Shown: positions 26,102 to 34,137 of the stretch, in pieces
Layout of the letters: every line of letters starts with the position of its first letter
How positions within the stretch are numbered: the first letter of the stretch is position 1
Source: Kitasatospora viridis
GTDB taxonomy: Bacteria; Actinomycetota; Actinomycetes; Streptomycetales; Streptomycetaceae
Direction of reading: 5' to 3'
NCBI RefSeq assembly: GCF_007829815.1
Contig: NZ_VIWT01000004.1
Location: 372,001 to 436,000 of the forward strand
Length of the DNA stretch: 64,000 nucleotides
The notes under the pieces: model-generated
The model's database searches: none
Seen by the model: only the letters and a program-made list of their open reading frames with translations
Told to the model about the DNA's origin: nothing
Translations under genes and position numbers: made by a program

Positions 26102-27829
26102 ATGCAGGAGCTGGGCGAGGCCGATCCGCGGCGCGTCGGGCGGTTCGAGATCCTCGCCGTGCTGGGCACCGGGGGCATGGGGACGGTCTACCTCGGCCGG
26201 CCGACCCCGAGCGGGGACGAGGAGGATTCCGGCCCCGGCCTGGTGGCCGTCAAGGTGGTGCACCCCGACCTGGCGCGCACCGAGGACTTCCGCGCCCGGT
26301 TCCGCCGCGAGGTGGCCGCCACCCGCGCGGTGGCCGGCCCGCACCTGGCCGGCGTGCTGGACTTCGGCGAGGACGACGAACTGCCCTGGCTGGCCACCGA
26401 GTACGTGCCAGGCCCGTCGCTGCGCGCGGTGCTGGTCCAGCACGGCGCGCTGCCGGTGGACCGGGTGCGCGCGCTCGGCGCGGGCCTCGCCGAGGCGCTG
26501 ACCGCGATCCACGCCGCCAACCTGGTGCACCGCGACGTCAAACCGGCCAACATCCTGATGGCCGAGACCGGCCCGACCCTGATCGACTTCGGGATAGCCC
26601 GCAGCGCCGACGACGAGGACGTCACCCGCACCGGCGTGCTGATGGGCACCGCCCAGTACATCTCCCCCGAGCAGCTGCGCGGCCGGGGTGCCCCGGTGGG
26701 CCCGGCGGCCGACGTCTTCGCGCTGTCCTGCGTGCTCGCGTACGCGGCGAGCGGGCGCCATCCGTTCGGCGTGGGCGTGGCCGAGGAGCTGCTCTACCGG
26801 ATCGTGCACGAGGAGCCGGACCTGGCGGGCATCGACGCCCGGCTGGTGCCGGTGCTGCGGCGCGGCCTGGCCAAGCAGCCCGAGGAGCGGCCGACGGCGG
26901 CCGAACTGCACGAGCTGCTGACCGCCGAGCTGCCCGCCGCCGAGCCACTGGCCATCGAGCCGCCGGCGGCCGGGACACCGCTGCCGCCGGTGCCCCCGCT
27001 GCCGCCGACCGCCGCCGACCCGGACGGCACGCCGACCACGCTGCTGCCGCCGCTGCCGGTCGGACCGCCGATGGCGCCTCCGACGGCGCCGCCGCAGCCC
27101 GCCCACCTGCCGTACCTGGAGGACGAGGAGCCGCCCGAGCTGCCGCCCGTCGGGCCGGCCGCCTGGCAGTCCTCGGTGCGCTGGCTGGTGCTGGTCGGCG
27201 CGGTGGCGGTCGGCGTGGTGCTGGCCCTGATCGTGGCGCTGCCGGGCAGTTCGCCGAGCGCGCCGAGCCGGCCGGCGGACCCCGTCCCGCCCGTGTCCAG
27301 CGCCTCGGTACCGGTCGGCGCCTCCGTGACCCCCGACAGTCCGTCGGCTTCGGCCGCCCCCAGCACCAGTGCGCCGGCCAGTTCGGCGCCGCCGAGCTCG
27401 GCCCCGCCCTCCGCCTCGGCCTCGCCGTCGCCGGCGCCGACCAGCAGCGCGCCGACGCCGAGCCCGTCGGCGACGAGCACGCCCTCGCCGACGGCCACCG
27501 GGACGCCGTCGCCGACCGGGTCGGCCTCCGGCTCGCCGTCGCCCTCGGGATCCGCGAGCGGGCCGGTGCCGCAGCCGGTGACCGGGATCACCACCTCCCT
27601 GCAGGCCGCCGACACCAAGGTCGTGGTCAGCTGGGCCGCCCAGTCGGACGCCACCGGCTACGACCTCTCCTACAAGGTGAACAAGGTCCCGGGCACCCAC
27701 CAGCAGAGCACGACCGGCACCACCGTCAGCTTCGACTCGGTGCCGGGCGACACCGTCTGCATCCAGCTGCGCGCGGTGAACCAGTACGGCAGCTCGGCGT
27801 GGTCGGCCCCGAAGTGCATCCGCGGCTGA
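26102..27829 (+). CDS. Receptor-like Ser/Thr protein kinase with extracellular FN3 domain
   Basis: A 575-aa Hanks-type kinase. Gly loop LGTGGMG (21-27), ATP Lys51 (VAVKVV), catalytic HRDVKPAN (143-150), DFG (162-164) and SPE in the activation segment are all intact. A Pro-rich juxtamembrane linker leads to one membrane span (361-381). The outside part is a long Ser/Ala/Pro-rich stalk and a C-terminal FN3-like domain (VVVSWAAQSDATGYDLSYKV). The second ATG is chosen because GGGGGA precedes it by 4 nt; the first lies 12 nt earlier without a site. A Cys-type phosphatase gene follows 110 nt downstream, so the pair could form a phospho-switch. Confidence 0.92.
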   Translation: MQELGEADPRRVGRFEILAVLGTGGMGTVYLGRPTPSGDEEDSGPGLVAVKVVHPDLARTEDFRARFRREVAATRAVAGPHLAGVLDFGEDDELPWLATEYVPGPSLRAVLVQHGALPVDRVRALGAGLAEALTAIHAANLVHRDVKPANILMAETGPTLIDFGIARSADDEDVTRTGVLMGTAQYISPEQLRGRGAPVGPAADVFALSCVLAYAASGRHPFGVGVAEELLYRIVHEEPDLAGIDARLVPVLRRGLAKQPEERPTAAELHELLTAELPAAEPLAIEPPAAGTPLPPVPPLPPTAADPDGTPTTLLPPLPVGPPMAPPTAPPQPAHLPYLEDEEPPELPPVGPAAWQSSVRWLVLVGAVAVGVVLALIVALPGSSPSAPSRPADPVPPVSSASVPVGASVTPDSPSASAAPSTSAPASSAPPSSAPPSASASPSPAPTSSAPTPSPSATSTPSPTATGTPSPTGSASGSPSPSGSASGPVPQPVTGITTSLQAADTKVVVSWAAQSDATGYDLSYKVNKVPGTHQQSTTGTTVSFDSVPGDTVCIQLRAVNQYGSSAWSAPKCIRG

Positions 27830-27939
27830 CCGGCCACGCCCCGACCGCACCCGTGTTCGCAGTGCCGTACCATCGTCAGGGCCCAACCCCCGGCATGCTG
27901 CTGATCGGTGGTGGGTGGCGGTTCGGGGAGGGGAGTGCG

Positions 27940-28458
27940 GTGAAAGCACGTCACGGCATCGGGCACACGGAGCGCCACTGGCCGGTCGAGCCGTGGAACA
28001 GGATCGAACCGGGCCTGTGGATGGGCGGCCACCTCTGGGCGGACGGCACCGGCACGGTCCACCGGGCGGTCGTCACCGAGGAGTTCGACCTGGTGATCAG
28101 CCTGCACAGCAGCTCCTGCCACGGCCCCGCCCCCAGCGTCGAGCACCTGGTGCACCCGATACCCGACGGCCCCCTGACGGCGCCCCAGCTCGGCCGGGTC
28201 ATCGAACTCGCCGCCGTGGCGGCCGACTCCGTCCGGGACGGCCGCTCGGTGCTGGTGCGCTGCCTGAACGGCTACAACCGCTCGGGCCTGGTGGTCGCCC
28301 AGTGCCTGATCGAGCTCGGGCTCGACTCGGCGGCGGCGGTCGACCTGATCCGCGCGCGCCGCTCCCCCAGGGCGCTGTCCAACGACGTCTTCCTGCAGTA
28401 CCTCACCACGGGGCTGGACATCGCCAAGGTGCTGAGCTCGCTCGACACTTGGGCCTGA
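27940..28458 (+). CDS. Dual-specificity/tyrosine phosphatase-like protein
   Basis: A 172-aa protein with the Cys-based phosphatase signature CLNGYNRS (Cys108, Arg114; CX5R), preceded by Arg instead of the usual His. A general-acid loop may lie near HPIPDGPL (72-79). The rest has the compact DSP layout: WNRIEPGLWMGG, DLVISLHS, helical VIELAAVAADSVRDGRSVLV, and VVAQCLIELGLDSAAAVDLIRARRSPRALSN. GTG 27940 has a GGGGAGGGGAG box upstream. It follows the receptor kinase gene on the same strand, so dephosphorylation of that kinase or its targets is an attractive inference. Confidence 0.85.
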   Translation: MKARHGIGHTERHWPVEPWNRIEPGLWMGGHLWADGTGTVHRAVVTEEFDLVISLHSSSCHGPAPSVEHLVHPIPDGPLTAPQLGRVIELAAVAADSVRDGRSVLVRCLNGYNRSGLVVAQCLIELGLDSAAAVDLIRARRSPRALSNDVFLQYLTTGLDIAKVLSSLDTWA

Positions 28459-28486
28459 GCCCCGCTCCCCCGGCAGCGCCACGGGA

Positions 28487-29434
28487 TCAGCCCAGGCGCA
28501 GCACCGCCTTGCCCAGCACCGCGCCGGCCCGCAGCTGCTCGACGGCCCGGGCGAGGTCCTCGACCGGGTACTCGGCCGTGACGTCGATCCGGACGTGGCC
28601 CGCAGTGACCTCGGCCAGGGCGGCGCGGGCGGAGGCGGCGAAGCGGTCCGGGCGGGTGCGGTACAGCAGGTCGCTGCTGTAGCCGAGGACCGACTGACCG
28701 GCCATCAGCAGCGCGGTGGTGTCGGCGGCGACGGGTTCGGCGGCGTCCAGCACGCCGTAGAGCGCGAGGCGCCCGTGCGGGGCGAGCAGTTCCAGGCTGC
28801 GGCTGCGGGTGCGGCCGCCGACCGGGTCGAGCACGACGTCGAAGCGCTGCTCCCCCAGCGCGGCCGGGAAGTCGGCCCGCAGCACCACCTGGTCGTACCC
28901 GAACTCGGCCGCGTAGGCGGCCCGTTCGGGGCTGCCGACGACGCCGACCAGCCGCCCGGCACCGGCCCGGCGGGCGAACTGCGCCGCCATGGTGCCGACT
29001 CCGCCGGCCGCCGCGTGCACCAGCACGGTGTCGCCGGGCTGCACGCGGGCGACGTGGTGCACCAGGTCGTAGGCGGTCGGTGTGGACCAGCCGAAGCCGG
29101 CGGCGGTGGCGAGCGGCAACTCGCCCACGGGCAGCGCGAACTCGGCGGGCACGACGAGCGTCTGCGCGAAGGCGCCGCCGGTGGCGAGCACGGTGACCGC
29201 CTCGCCGATCCGTTCCGCCGGCACCCCCGCGCCGACGGCGCCGATCCGCCCGGCCGCCTCGAAGCCGGGCACGAACGGGCGCGGCACCGGGAAGAACCCG
29301 TCCTTGAGTAGCACGTCGCCCCACTGCAGCCCCGCGTGGGTGACCTGGACGGCCACCTCGCCGGGCCCGGGCTCGGGCCGGTCGAGGCCGGTGAGCCGGA
29401 GTTCGGAGTCGTGGTCGAGCACGATGGCACGCAT
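28487..29434 (-). CDS. Zinc-independent MDR-family quinone oxidoreductase
   Basis: A 315-aa medium-chain dehydrogenase/reductase. N-terminal GroES-like part with PGPGEVAVQVTHAGLQWGDVLLKDG and PGFEAAGRIGAVG; Rossmann part with VLVHAAAGGVGTMAAQFARRAG (GGVG motif). Structural-zinc cysteines are missing, as in quinone oxidoreductases. Predicted NADPH-dependent reduction of quinones or enones in the cytoplasm. It is transcribed away from a MarR gene, with a 10-bp inverted repeat between them, so MarR control is likely. It converges with the phosphatase gene. Confidence 0.88.
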   Translation of the reverse strand: MRAIVLDHDSELRLTGLDRPEPGPGEVAVQVTHAGLQWGDVLLKDGFFPVPRPFVPGFEAAGRIGAVGAGVPAERIGEAVTVLATGGAFAQTLVVPAEFALPVGELPLATAAGFGWSTPTAYDLVHHVARVQPGDTVLVHAAAGGVGTMAAQFARRAGAGRLVGVVGSPERAAYAAEFGYDQVVLRADFPAALGEQRFDVVLDPVGGRTRSRSLELLAPHGRLALYGVLDAAEPVAADTTALLMAGQSVLGYSSDLLYRTRPDRFAASARAALAEVTAGHVRIDVTAEYPVEDLARAVEQLRAGAVLGKAVLRLG

Positions 29435-29464
29435 GAGATACAGCCCCCTGTGTTGAATCAGTAT

Positions 29465-29501
29465 CCTGTGACTCGATGGCCCGACGATATTGAGTCACAG
29501 G
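29465..29501. promoter_or_regulatory. Inverted-repeat operator between MarR and oxidoreductase genes
   Basis: A perfect 10-bp inverted repeat: CCTGTGACTC at 29,465-29,474 and GAGTCACAGG at 29,492-29,501. A further half-like CCTGTGTC lies just downstream. Position in a divergent MarR/MDR promoter suggests a MarR operator controlling both genes. Confidence 0.6.
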
Positions 29502-29543
29502 TTCCTGTGTCAACGCATGAGCCTGACTGAGGAGACGAGAGCG

Positions 29544-29993
29544 ATGACCGAGATCCCGGTCGAGGAGTACCTGTGCAGCCGGATCCGCCAGACCGAACAG
29601 GTCCTGATGGCCCATCACGAGGCGGCCCTGCGCGGCTACGGGCTCACCATGACCCAGTACACCGTGCTGCTCGCACTGTCCCGCGAGGACGGCCTCTCGG
29701 CCGCGCAACTCGCCCGCTCCCTCGGCGTCACCCAGCAGAGCATGGCCGGCGTGCTCAACACCCTCGACACCAAGGGCCTGATCGGGCGCACCCCGTCGCC
29801 CTCGCACGCCAAGGTCCAGCTGACCTCGCTCACCGCGGCCGGACACGCGCTGCTGGACCAGGCCTACCAGGAGGTGATCGCGCTGGAGCGGGCCCTGATG
29901 GCCGCGTTCACCCCGGACGAGTACCGCGAGCTCTCCGCGCTGCTGGAGCGCGCCGCCCGGGTGCTGGTGGAGCAGACACCGGGGCGGCGCTGA
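29544..29993 (+). CDS. MarR-family transcriptional regulator
   Basis: A 149-aa winged-helix protein. The helix-turn-helix is LSREDGLSAAQLARSLGVTQQSMAGVLNTLDTKGLIGRTPS, and the wing continues into LTSLTAAGHALLDQAYQEVI, the usual MarR layout; flanking helices form the dimer interface. The ATG follows a GGAGACGAGAG box. Divergent arrangement with a quinone oxidoreductase suggests a repressor relieved by an electrophile or quinone. The ligand is unknown. Confidence 0.9.
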   Translation: MTEIPVEEYLCSRIRQTEQVLMAHHEAALRGYGLTMTQYTVLLALSREDGLSAAQLARSLGVTQQSMAGVLNTLDTKGLIGRTPSPSHAKVQLTSLTAAGHALLDQAYQEVIALERALMAAFTPDEYRELSALLERAARVLVEQTPGRR

Positions 29994-30028
29994 CCTGACA
30001 CCCCCGCCGGATATGACGAGGTGTCAGG
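29994..30028. terminator. Hairpin between convergent MarR and DUF4253 genes
   Basis: A perfect 9-bp inverted repeat, CCTGACACC (29,994-30,002) and GGTGTCAGG (30,020-30,028), starts immediately after the MarR stop and ends just before the stop of the opposite gene. It can serve both strands. Confidence 0.6.
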
Positions 30029-30031
30029 GCA

Positions 30032-30835
30032 TCAGTCCCACCAGAACTCCCACTCCCCCGCCCCGACCAGCTGCTCCGCGTACTCGGCGAGGGTGCCCGC
30101 GCCCTGCCAGACGTTGTCCGGGCAGAACGCGAAGTGCTCCACCGCGATCGGCAGCGCCTCGGCCAGCGACTTCGGCACCACCGCCACGCTCAGGTGCAGG
30201 GTGGCGAAGCCGACGCCCACCACGACGGCGCCGAAGCGCTGCTCCCAGCTCCGCAGCACCGCCGAAACCTCGGGATTGTCAAGGTGGTTGGCCGGACCCT
30301 CCCAGCCGATCGCGGCCAGCGCCGCGGCCCCGGACGCGGCCCGGACCAGCCCCAGCCGGGCCGCCGGCTCGTCCGCCACCAGGTCCTCGGCGTACTCCGC
30401 GGCCTCCGGCTCCTCGAACCGCAGGCCCGCCGTCGAGGCCAGCCCGAGCCAGTCGCGGCCGAACGGCGCGAGCTCCGCCACCGACTCCTCGTCGTCGGCG
30501 CAGCGGGCCCAGGCCTCCGCCAGCACCTCCTCGGGCTCCAGCACCTCGGCGATGCCGGGGAACAACTCGCCGGACAGCCACGGGCGGAAGTCCTCGTCGC
30601 GCGAGGACTCCAGCGGCAGCAGGACCAGCGGCCAGAGCCCCGAGCGGTCGTGCGCCTCGTGCAGCCGCGCCCACTCCTCGGGCCCGGCCGGCCCCGGACC
30701 CACCCAGAGCACCGGCACGCCCCCGCCCTCGTCGGCGCGGACCACCACCCCGCCCGGCGGCAGGTCGAGCCAGGCCAGCTCCTCGGCGGCACCGGCTCCG
30801 AACAGTTCATCCAGTGCATCTCGATCAGGGTTCAC
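30032..30835 (-). CDS. DUF4253 domain-containing protein
   Basis: About 267 aa, acidic. The C-terminal 110 residues match DUF4253: a strand then NPEVSAVLRSWEQRFGAVVVGVGFATLHLSVAVVPKSLAEALPIAVEHFAFCPDNVWQG, ending in EWEFWWD. The N-terminal part is Leu/Glu-rich with Trp-containing strands (WVGPGPAGPEEWARLHEAHDRSGLWPLVLLPL). No signal peptide. The GTG at 30835 is one of several possible starts and none has a clear ribosome site. Function of the family is unknown. A broken small gene lies 58 nt upstream on the same strand. Confidence 0.75.
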   Translation of the reverse strand: MNPDRDALDELFGAGAAEELAWLDLPPGGVVVRADEGGGVPVLWVGPGPAGPEEWARLHEAHDRSGLWPLVLLPLESSRDEDFRPWLSGELFPGIAEVLEPEEVLAEAWARCADDEESVAELAPFGRDWLGLASTAGLRFEEPEAAEYAEDLVADEPAARLGLVRAASGAAALAAIGWEGPANHLDNPEVSAVLRSWEQRFGAVVVGVGFATLHLSVAVVPKSLAEALPIAVEHFAFCPDNVWQGAGTLAEYAEQLVGAGEWEFWWD

Positions 30836-30893
30836 GGGGTGAACGGTAGGCCACCACGGTGACATCCTCCGCACCGCTCCCCGCCCCGCAGCC

Positions 30894-31202
30894 TCACCGG
30901 GCCCACGGCCCCCACCACTTCGGCGCGAGCGGCTCGGCCGCCGCCGAGGTCGGCTGGTCCGGGTGCAGTCCGTGCCGCCGGAGCAACTCGGCCCGCACGT
31001 TGACGACGTACGTCCCGTACCAGTGCCCGTCCGGCCGCTTGCCGCAGATCAGGTCGATCCTGACGTCATGCTGGTCGAACAGCGGCCAGTCGATGCCCCT
31101 GTCCCGCAGTCAAACCGCCAGCAGGCGGCCCGGCCGCGGGCAGCCGGCCACGTTCTCGTAGTGGAAGAGGCGCACCCACTCGGGGGTCGGGTCATCGCTC
31201 AT
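30894..31202 (-). pseudogene. Small hypothetical gene interrupted by one in-frame TGA
   Basis: From ATG 31202 the frame reads 30 codons (MSDDPTPEWVRLFHYENV onward), meets TGA at 31,112-31,110, then stays open 71 codons to TGA at 30,896-30,894. The second part looks fully coding: RGIDWPLFDQHDVRIDLICG, then WYGTYVVNVRAELLRRHG. A single change to CGA or TGG would restore 102 residues. No frameshift is needed. The family is not recognised. It is either a fresh nonsense mutation, a sequencing error or, less likely, recoding. It sits upstream of the DUF4253 gene on the same strand. Confidence 0.65.
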
Positions 31203-31307
31203 GCCCGCCATCATGCCGCAGCGGGTCGGTCGACGGCCCGTCGATTTCCCGCGGAGGACGGTTCCCCGCTCAGCGGTGCTCGGCCAGCGCGCGCAGCAGC
31301 CCCGCGA

Positions 31308-32813
31308 TCAGCTGACGAGCCGCCAGGACGGACGGAACCCCGGCCCCAGCGAGCACAGTTCACGCTCCGTCAGCGGCGGCTCCCCCGGCGGGCCGGCGGG
31401 TGCGGGCCCCGGGTGGCGGGGCGGACGGGCGGCCGGTCCGCGGCCGGGCAGCAGGGTGCGCAGCAACGGGCCGGCCAGTTCGCCGGGGCCGCCCTCCAGG
31501 GTGCCGAGCCGGATCAGCGCCGCCAGCACCCCGTCCGCCGCGCCGCCACCGCCGTCGGCCCGGGCGGCGGTGGCCAGCAGCCGGTCGGCCAGCCGGGCGC
31601 TCAGCCGGTCCGCGCGGGTCGGCAGGGCGCCGCGGACGTCGGGGACGTGGATGTCCTGGGCCGTGGCCAGCGTCCAGGCCGCCCGGGTGCTCCGCAGCAG
31701 GGCCCGCTGGGCCTCCCCGCCGAGCGTTCCCGGGTCGGCACCGTCGCGCTCCAACAGCCGGGCGAGGGACTGGAGTCCGGTGGCCGCGACCGACATCCCG
31801 TGCCCGTAGGCGGGGTTGGTCCGGGCGACGGCGTCGCCGACCACGACGAATCCCCGGGGCCAGCCCCGCAGCCGGTCGTAGCGCAGCCGGCGGTCGGCGG
31901 TGTTGCCGAAGCGGCGCACCTCGCCGAGCGGGCGGGCCGCCGCCAGCAGGTCGGCGATCACCGGGTGCGGCAGGCCGCGGGCGAAGGCCCGGAACTCGGC
32001 CAGGTCGGCGGGGGCGGCCCGGCCCCGGGTGGCGGAGAGCGTGACCAGCCACTGACCGTCCTCGATCGGGAAGACGACGCCCGCCCGGCCCGGTCCGGTG
32101 CCCGGCACCGGCTGGATCGCCACCGCGGGGAAGTCGGCGACCGGGGCGCGGACGGGCAGCGTCGCGTAGACCAAGCCGCTGTCCACCGTCTCCTCCGCGA
32201 CCTGCGGCAGGCCGAGCGCGGTCAGCCAGTGGGCCGCGCGCGAGCCGCGCCCGGTGGCGTCGACCACCAGGTCGGCGCGGATCGTGCCGCCGTCCGGGGC
32301 GCCGTGGCCGCGCACCTGGACCCCGGTCACCCGGTGGCCGTCACCGCGCAGCCCGTCCACCCGCAGGCCGGGGCGGAGCCGGATCGCGGCGTCGGCCGCC
32401 ACCCGTCGGCGCAGGGTCCAGTCCAGCAGGTCGCGGCTGAGGCTCCAGCCGTGCGAGGCCTCGCCGGTGCGCGGCAGCCAGCCATGCGGGGTGAGCGTGA
32501 GCACGTCGTCCGGCATCGCAAGCCTGCGGGCGCCCGCGGCGGCGAGCGAGTCGGTCAACCCCGGCAGCAGGTCGTCCAGGGCGGCCGCGCCCGCCGCCAT
32601 CAGCAGGTGCCCGTGGTGGGCCTGCGGCAGGCCGGAGCGCGGTCGTGGCCCGTCCGGGAGGCGGTCGCGCTCCAGGACGACGACCTCCGCCGCGTGGCGG
32701 GACAGCACGGTGGCGGCGAGCAGGCCGGCGAAGCCGGCGCCGATCACCACCACACGGCCCTGCCCGGCGGTGCGGGGCGCGTCCGTGCGGTGGTTGTTGT
32801 ACGGGTGGGTCAT
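31308..32813 (-). CDS. FAD-dependent oxidoreductase/epoxidase-like monooxygenase
   Basis: A 501-aa flavoprotein. FAD-binding VVVIGAGFAGLLAATVL near the N-terminus ends in an acidic ERDRLP; a second FAD block is GFVVVGDAVARTNPAYGHGMSVAATG. The ATG follows a GGAGG box. It is the last gene of the meroterpenoid operon, 43 nt after the preceding flavoprotein. Enzymes of this kind in terpenoid clusters often epoxidise a prenyl chain before cyclisation, but hydroxylation or another oxidation is possible. The C-terminal 100 residues are Pro/Gly-rich. No signal peptide. Confidence 0.8.
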   Translation of the reverse strand: MTHPYNNHRTDAPRTAGQGRVVVIGAGFAGLLAATVLSRHAAEVVVLERDRLPDGPRPRSGLPQAHHGHLLMAAGAAALDDLLPGLTDSLAAAGARRLAMPDDVLTLTPHGWLPRTGEASHGWSLSRDLLDWTLRRRVAADAAIRLRPGLRVDGLRGDGHRVTGVQVRGHGAPDGGTIRADLVVDATGRGSRAAHWLTALGLPQVAEETVDSGLVYATLPVRAPVADFPAVAIQPVPGTGPGRAGVVFPIEDGQWLVTLSATRGRAAPADLAEFRAFARGLPHPVIADLLAAARPLGEVRRFGNTADRRLRYDRLRGWPRGFVVVGDAVARTNPAYGHGMSVAATGLQSLARLLERDGADPGTLGGEAQRALLRSTRAAWTLATAQDIHVPDVRGALPTRADRLSARLADRLLATAARADGGGGAADGVLAALIRLGTLEGGPGELAGPLLRTLLPGRGPAARPPRHPGPAPAGPPGEPPLTERELCSLGPGFRPSWRLVS

Positions 32814-32856
32814 CGGGCACCTCCAGAGGTCTCTCGCTCCCGGCGGGCGACGTGAG

Positions 32857-34137
32857 TCAGGTCCATGCGGGCACCCGCCCGGCGCGCGGGTCGGGCAGGC
32901 CGAGCTGGTGCAGCCGGTCCAGCGCGGTGAACGGGCGGATGCCCAGCCCGGCCAGGTTGTAGGTGGCCTGGAAGCGCAGCCGGGGGTTGCGGTCGATCCG
33001 TCGCAGCAGCTGACGGCCGATCAGCCGGCCGGTCCAGGACGGGCGGGTCACCATCAGGGTCGCGTCGTGGCTCATCAGGTCGATGTGCCGGACCCAGGAC
33101 CGGCGCCGGCCGTGGTAGGCCAGCAGCGCGCGGTCGGCGGCGGCCGCCGACGGGCGGTCCGCGAAACCCTGCTCGGCCAGGCAGTCGGCCAGCGCCGCGG
33201 CGTCGGCGATCGCGGTGTTCATGCCCTGCGCGGCCATCGGGTGCACGCAGTGCGCCGCCTCGCCGGTCAGCGCGAGGCCCGGCACGGCGAGCCGGGCGAC
33301 CCGGTAGCGCCACAGGCCGAGCAGTTGGCGGCTGCCGAGACCCGCGCGCACCTGCTCGGCGAGCGGGCGCAGGGCGGGGGTCCCGTCCAGCAGGCCGGAC
33401 GCCCAGCCGCGCAGCTGCGCCGGGTCGGCGCCGCGCAGCGCGTCGGGCGGCACCTGGGCGTAGAGCCGCAGCCGGTGGCCGGGCAGCGGGTAGGCCAGGC
33501 GCAGCCCCTGGTCGGTCAGGTAGCTCGTCACCTCGGGGGCCTGCTCGGGCACGTCGGCGAGCTCCAGCGAGAGCAGGCGGTGCGGGTAGGCGACCGGGCG
33601 GGCCTCGATGCCCGCCGCGGCCCGCAGGCGCGAGGAGCGGCCGTCGGCGGCCACCAGCAGTGGCGCGGTCAACTCCCGGACCCGGCCGCCGTGCCGCACC
33701 CGCACTCCGGACAGCCGCCCGCCCGCCGGGACGGCCGCCTCGACCAGGGCCCCCGGCCACACCTCGACGCGGTCCCGCAGCGACTCGCGCAGCGCCGCCA
33801 GGATCAGCGGGTAGTCCAGCGCGAGCAAGCCGCGGTGCGCTCCGGGCAGCGCCAGGTAGTCGAAGAGCATCAGGCGCCGGCCCGCGCCGTCCCGGACCAT
33901 CAGCCGCTCCAGCGGGACGGCCCCGCGCTCGGCGAGCCGTGGCAGCACCTGCCAGCGCTCCAGGACGTCCAACGAACTCGGCTGCAGCACCTCGCCCTTG
34001 GCGATCGGCGCCGGGGCCCGCTGCTTCTCCAGCACCAGCACCCGCAGGCCGAGCAAGTCCAGGGCGCGGGCGGTGGCGAGCCCGGCCACGCCGGCCCCGC
34101 AGACCACGGCGTCCCAGTCCCCGTGCCCGGCGCTCAC
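32857..34137 (-). CDS. UbiH/PheA-type FAD-dependent monooxygenase
   Basis: A 426-aa single-component flavin monooxygenase. GxGxxG motif in DAVVCGAGVAGLATARALDLLGLRVLVLEK; central LVAADGRSSRLRAAAG (the DG motif); C-terminal LALTGEAAHCVHPMAAQGMNTAIADAAALAD, a GD-type motif with Glu in place of Asp. Start GTG 34137 overlaps the stop of the cyclase-like gene (GTGA), so it is translationally coupled. Likely oxidises the aromatic head or the prenyl chain of the cluster product, using NAD(P)H and O2. Confidence 0.85.
   Translation of the reverse strand: MSAGHGDWDAVVCGAGVAGLATARALDLLGLRVLVLEKQRAPAPIAKGEVLQPSSLDVLERWQVLPRLAERGAVPLERLMVRDGAGRRLMLFDYLALPGAHRGLLALDYPLILAALRESLRDRVEVWPGALVEAAVPAGGRLSGVRVRHGGRVRELTAPLLVAADGRSSRLRAAAGIEARPVAYPHRLLSLELADVPEQAPEVTSYLTDQGLRLAYPLPGHRLRLYAQVPPDALRGADPAQLRGWASGLLDGTPALRPLAEQVRAGLGSRQLLGLWRYRVARLAVPGLALTGEAAHCVHPMAAQGMNTAIADAAALADCLAEQGFADRPSAAAADRALLAYHGRRRSWVRHIDLMSHDATLMVTRPSWTGRLIGRQLLRRIDRNPRLRFQATYNLAGLGIRPFTALDRLHQLGLPDPRAGRVPAWT

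Noticed and set aside
30894-31202. TGA at codon 31 as selenocysteine
   Set aside because: No selenocysteine-insertion hairpin is apparent after the TGA and the protein has no redox motif around the position; nonsense mutation or sequencing error is simpler.
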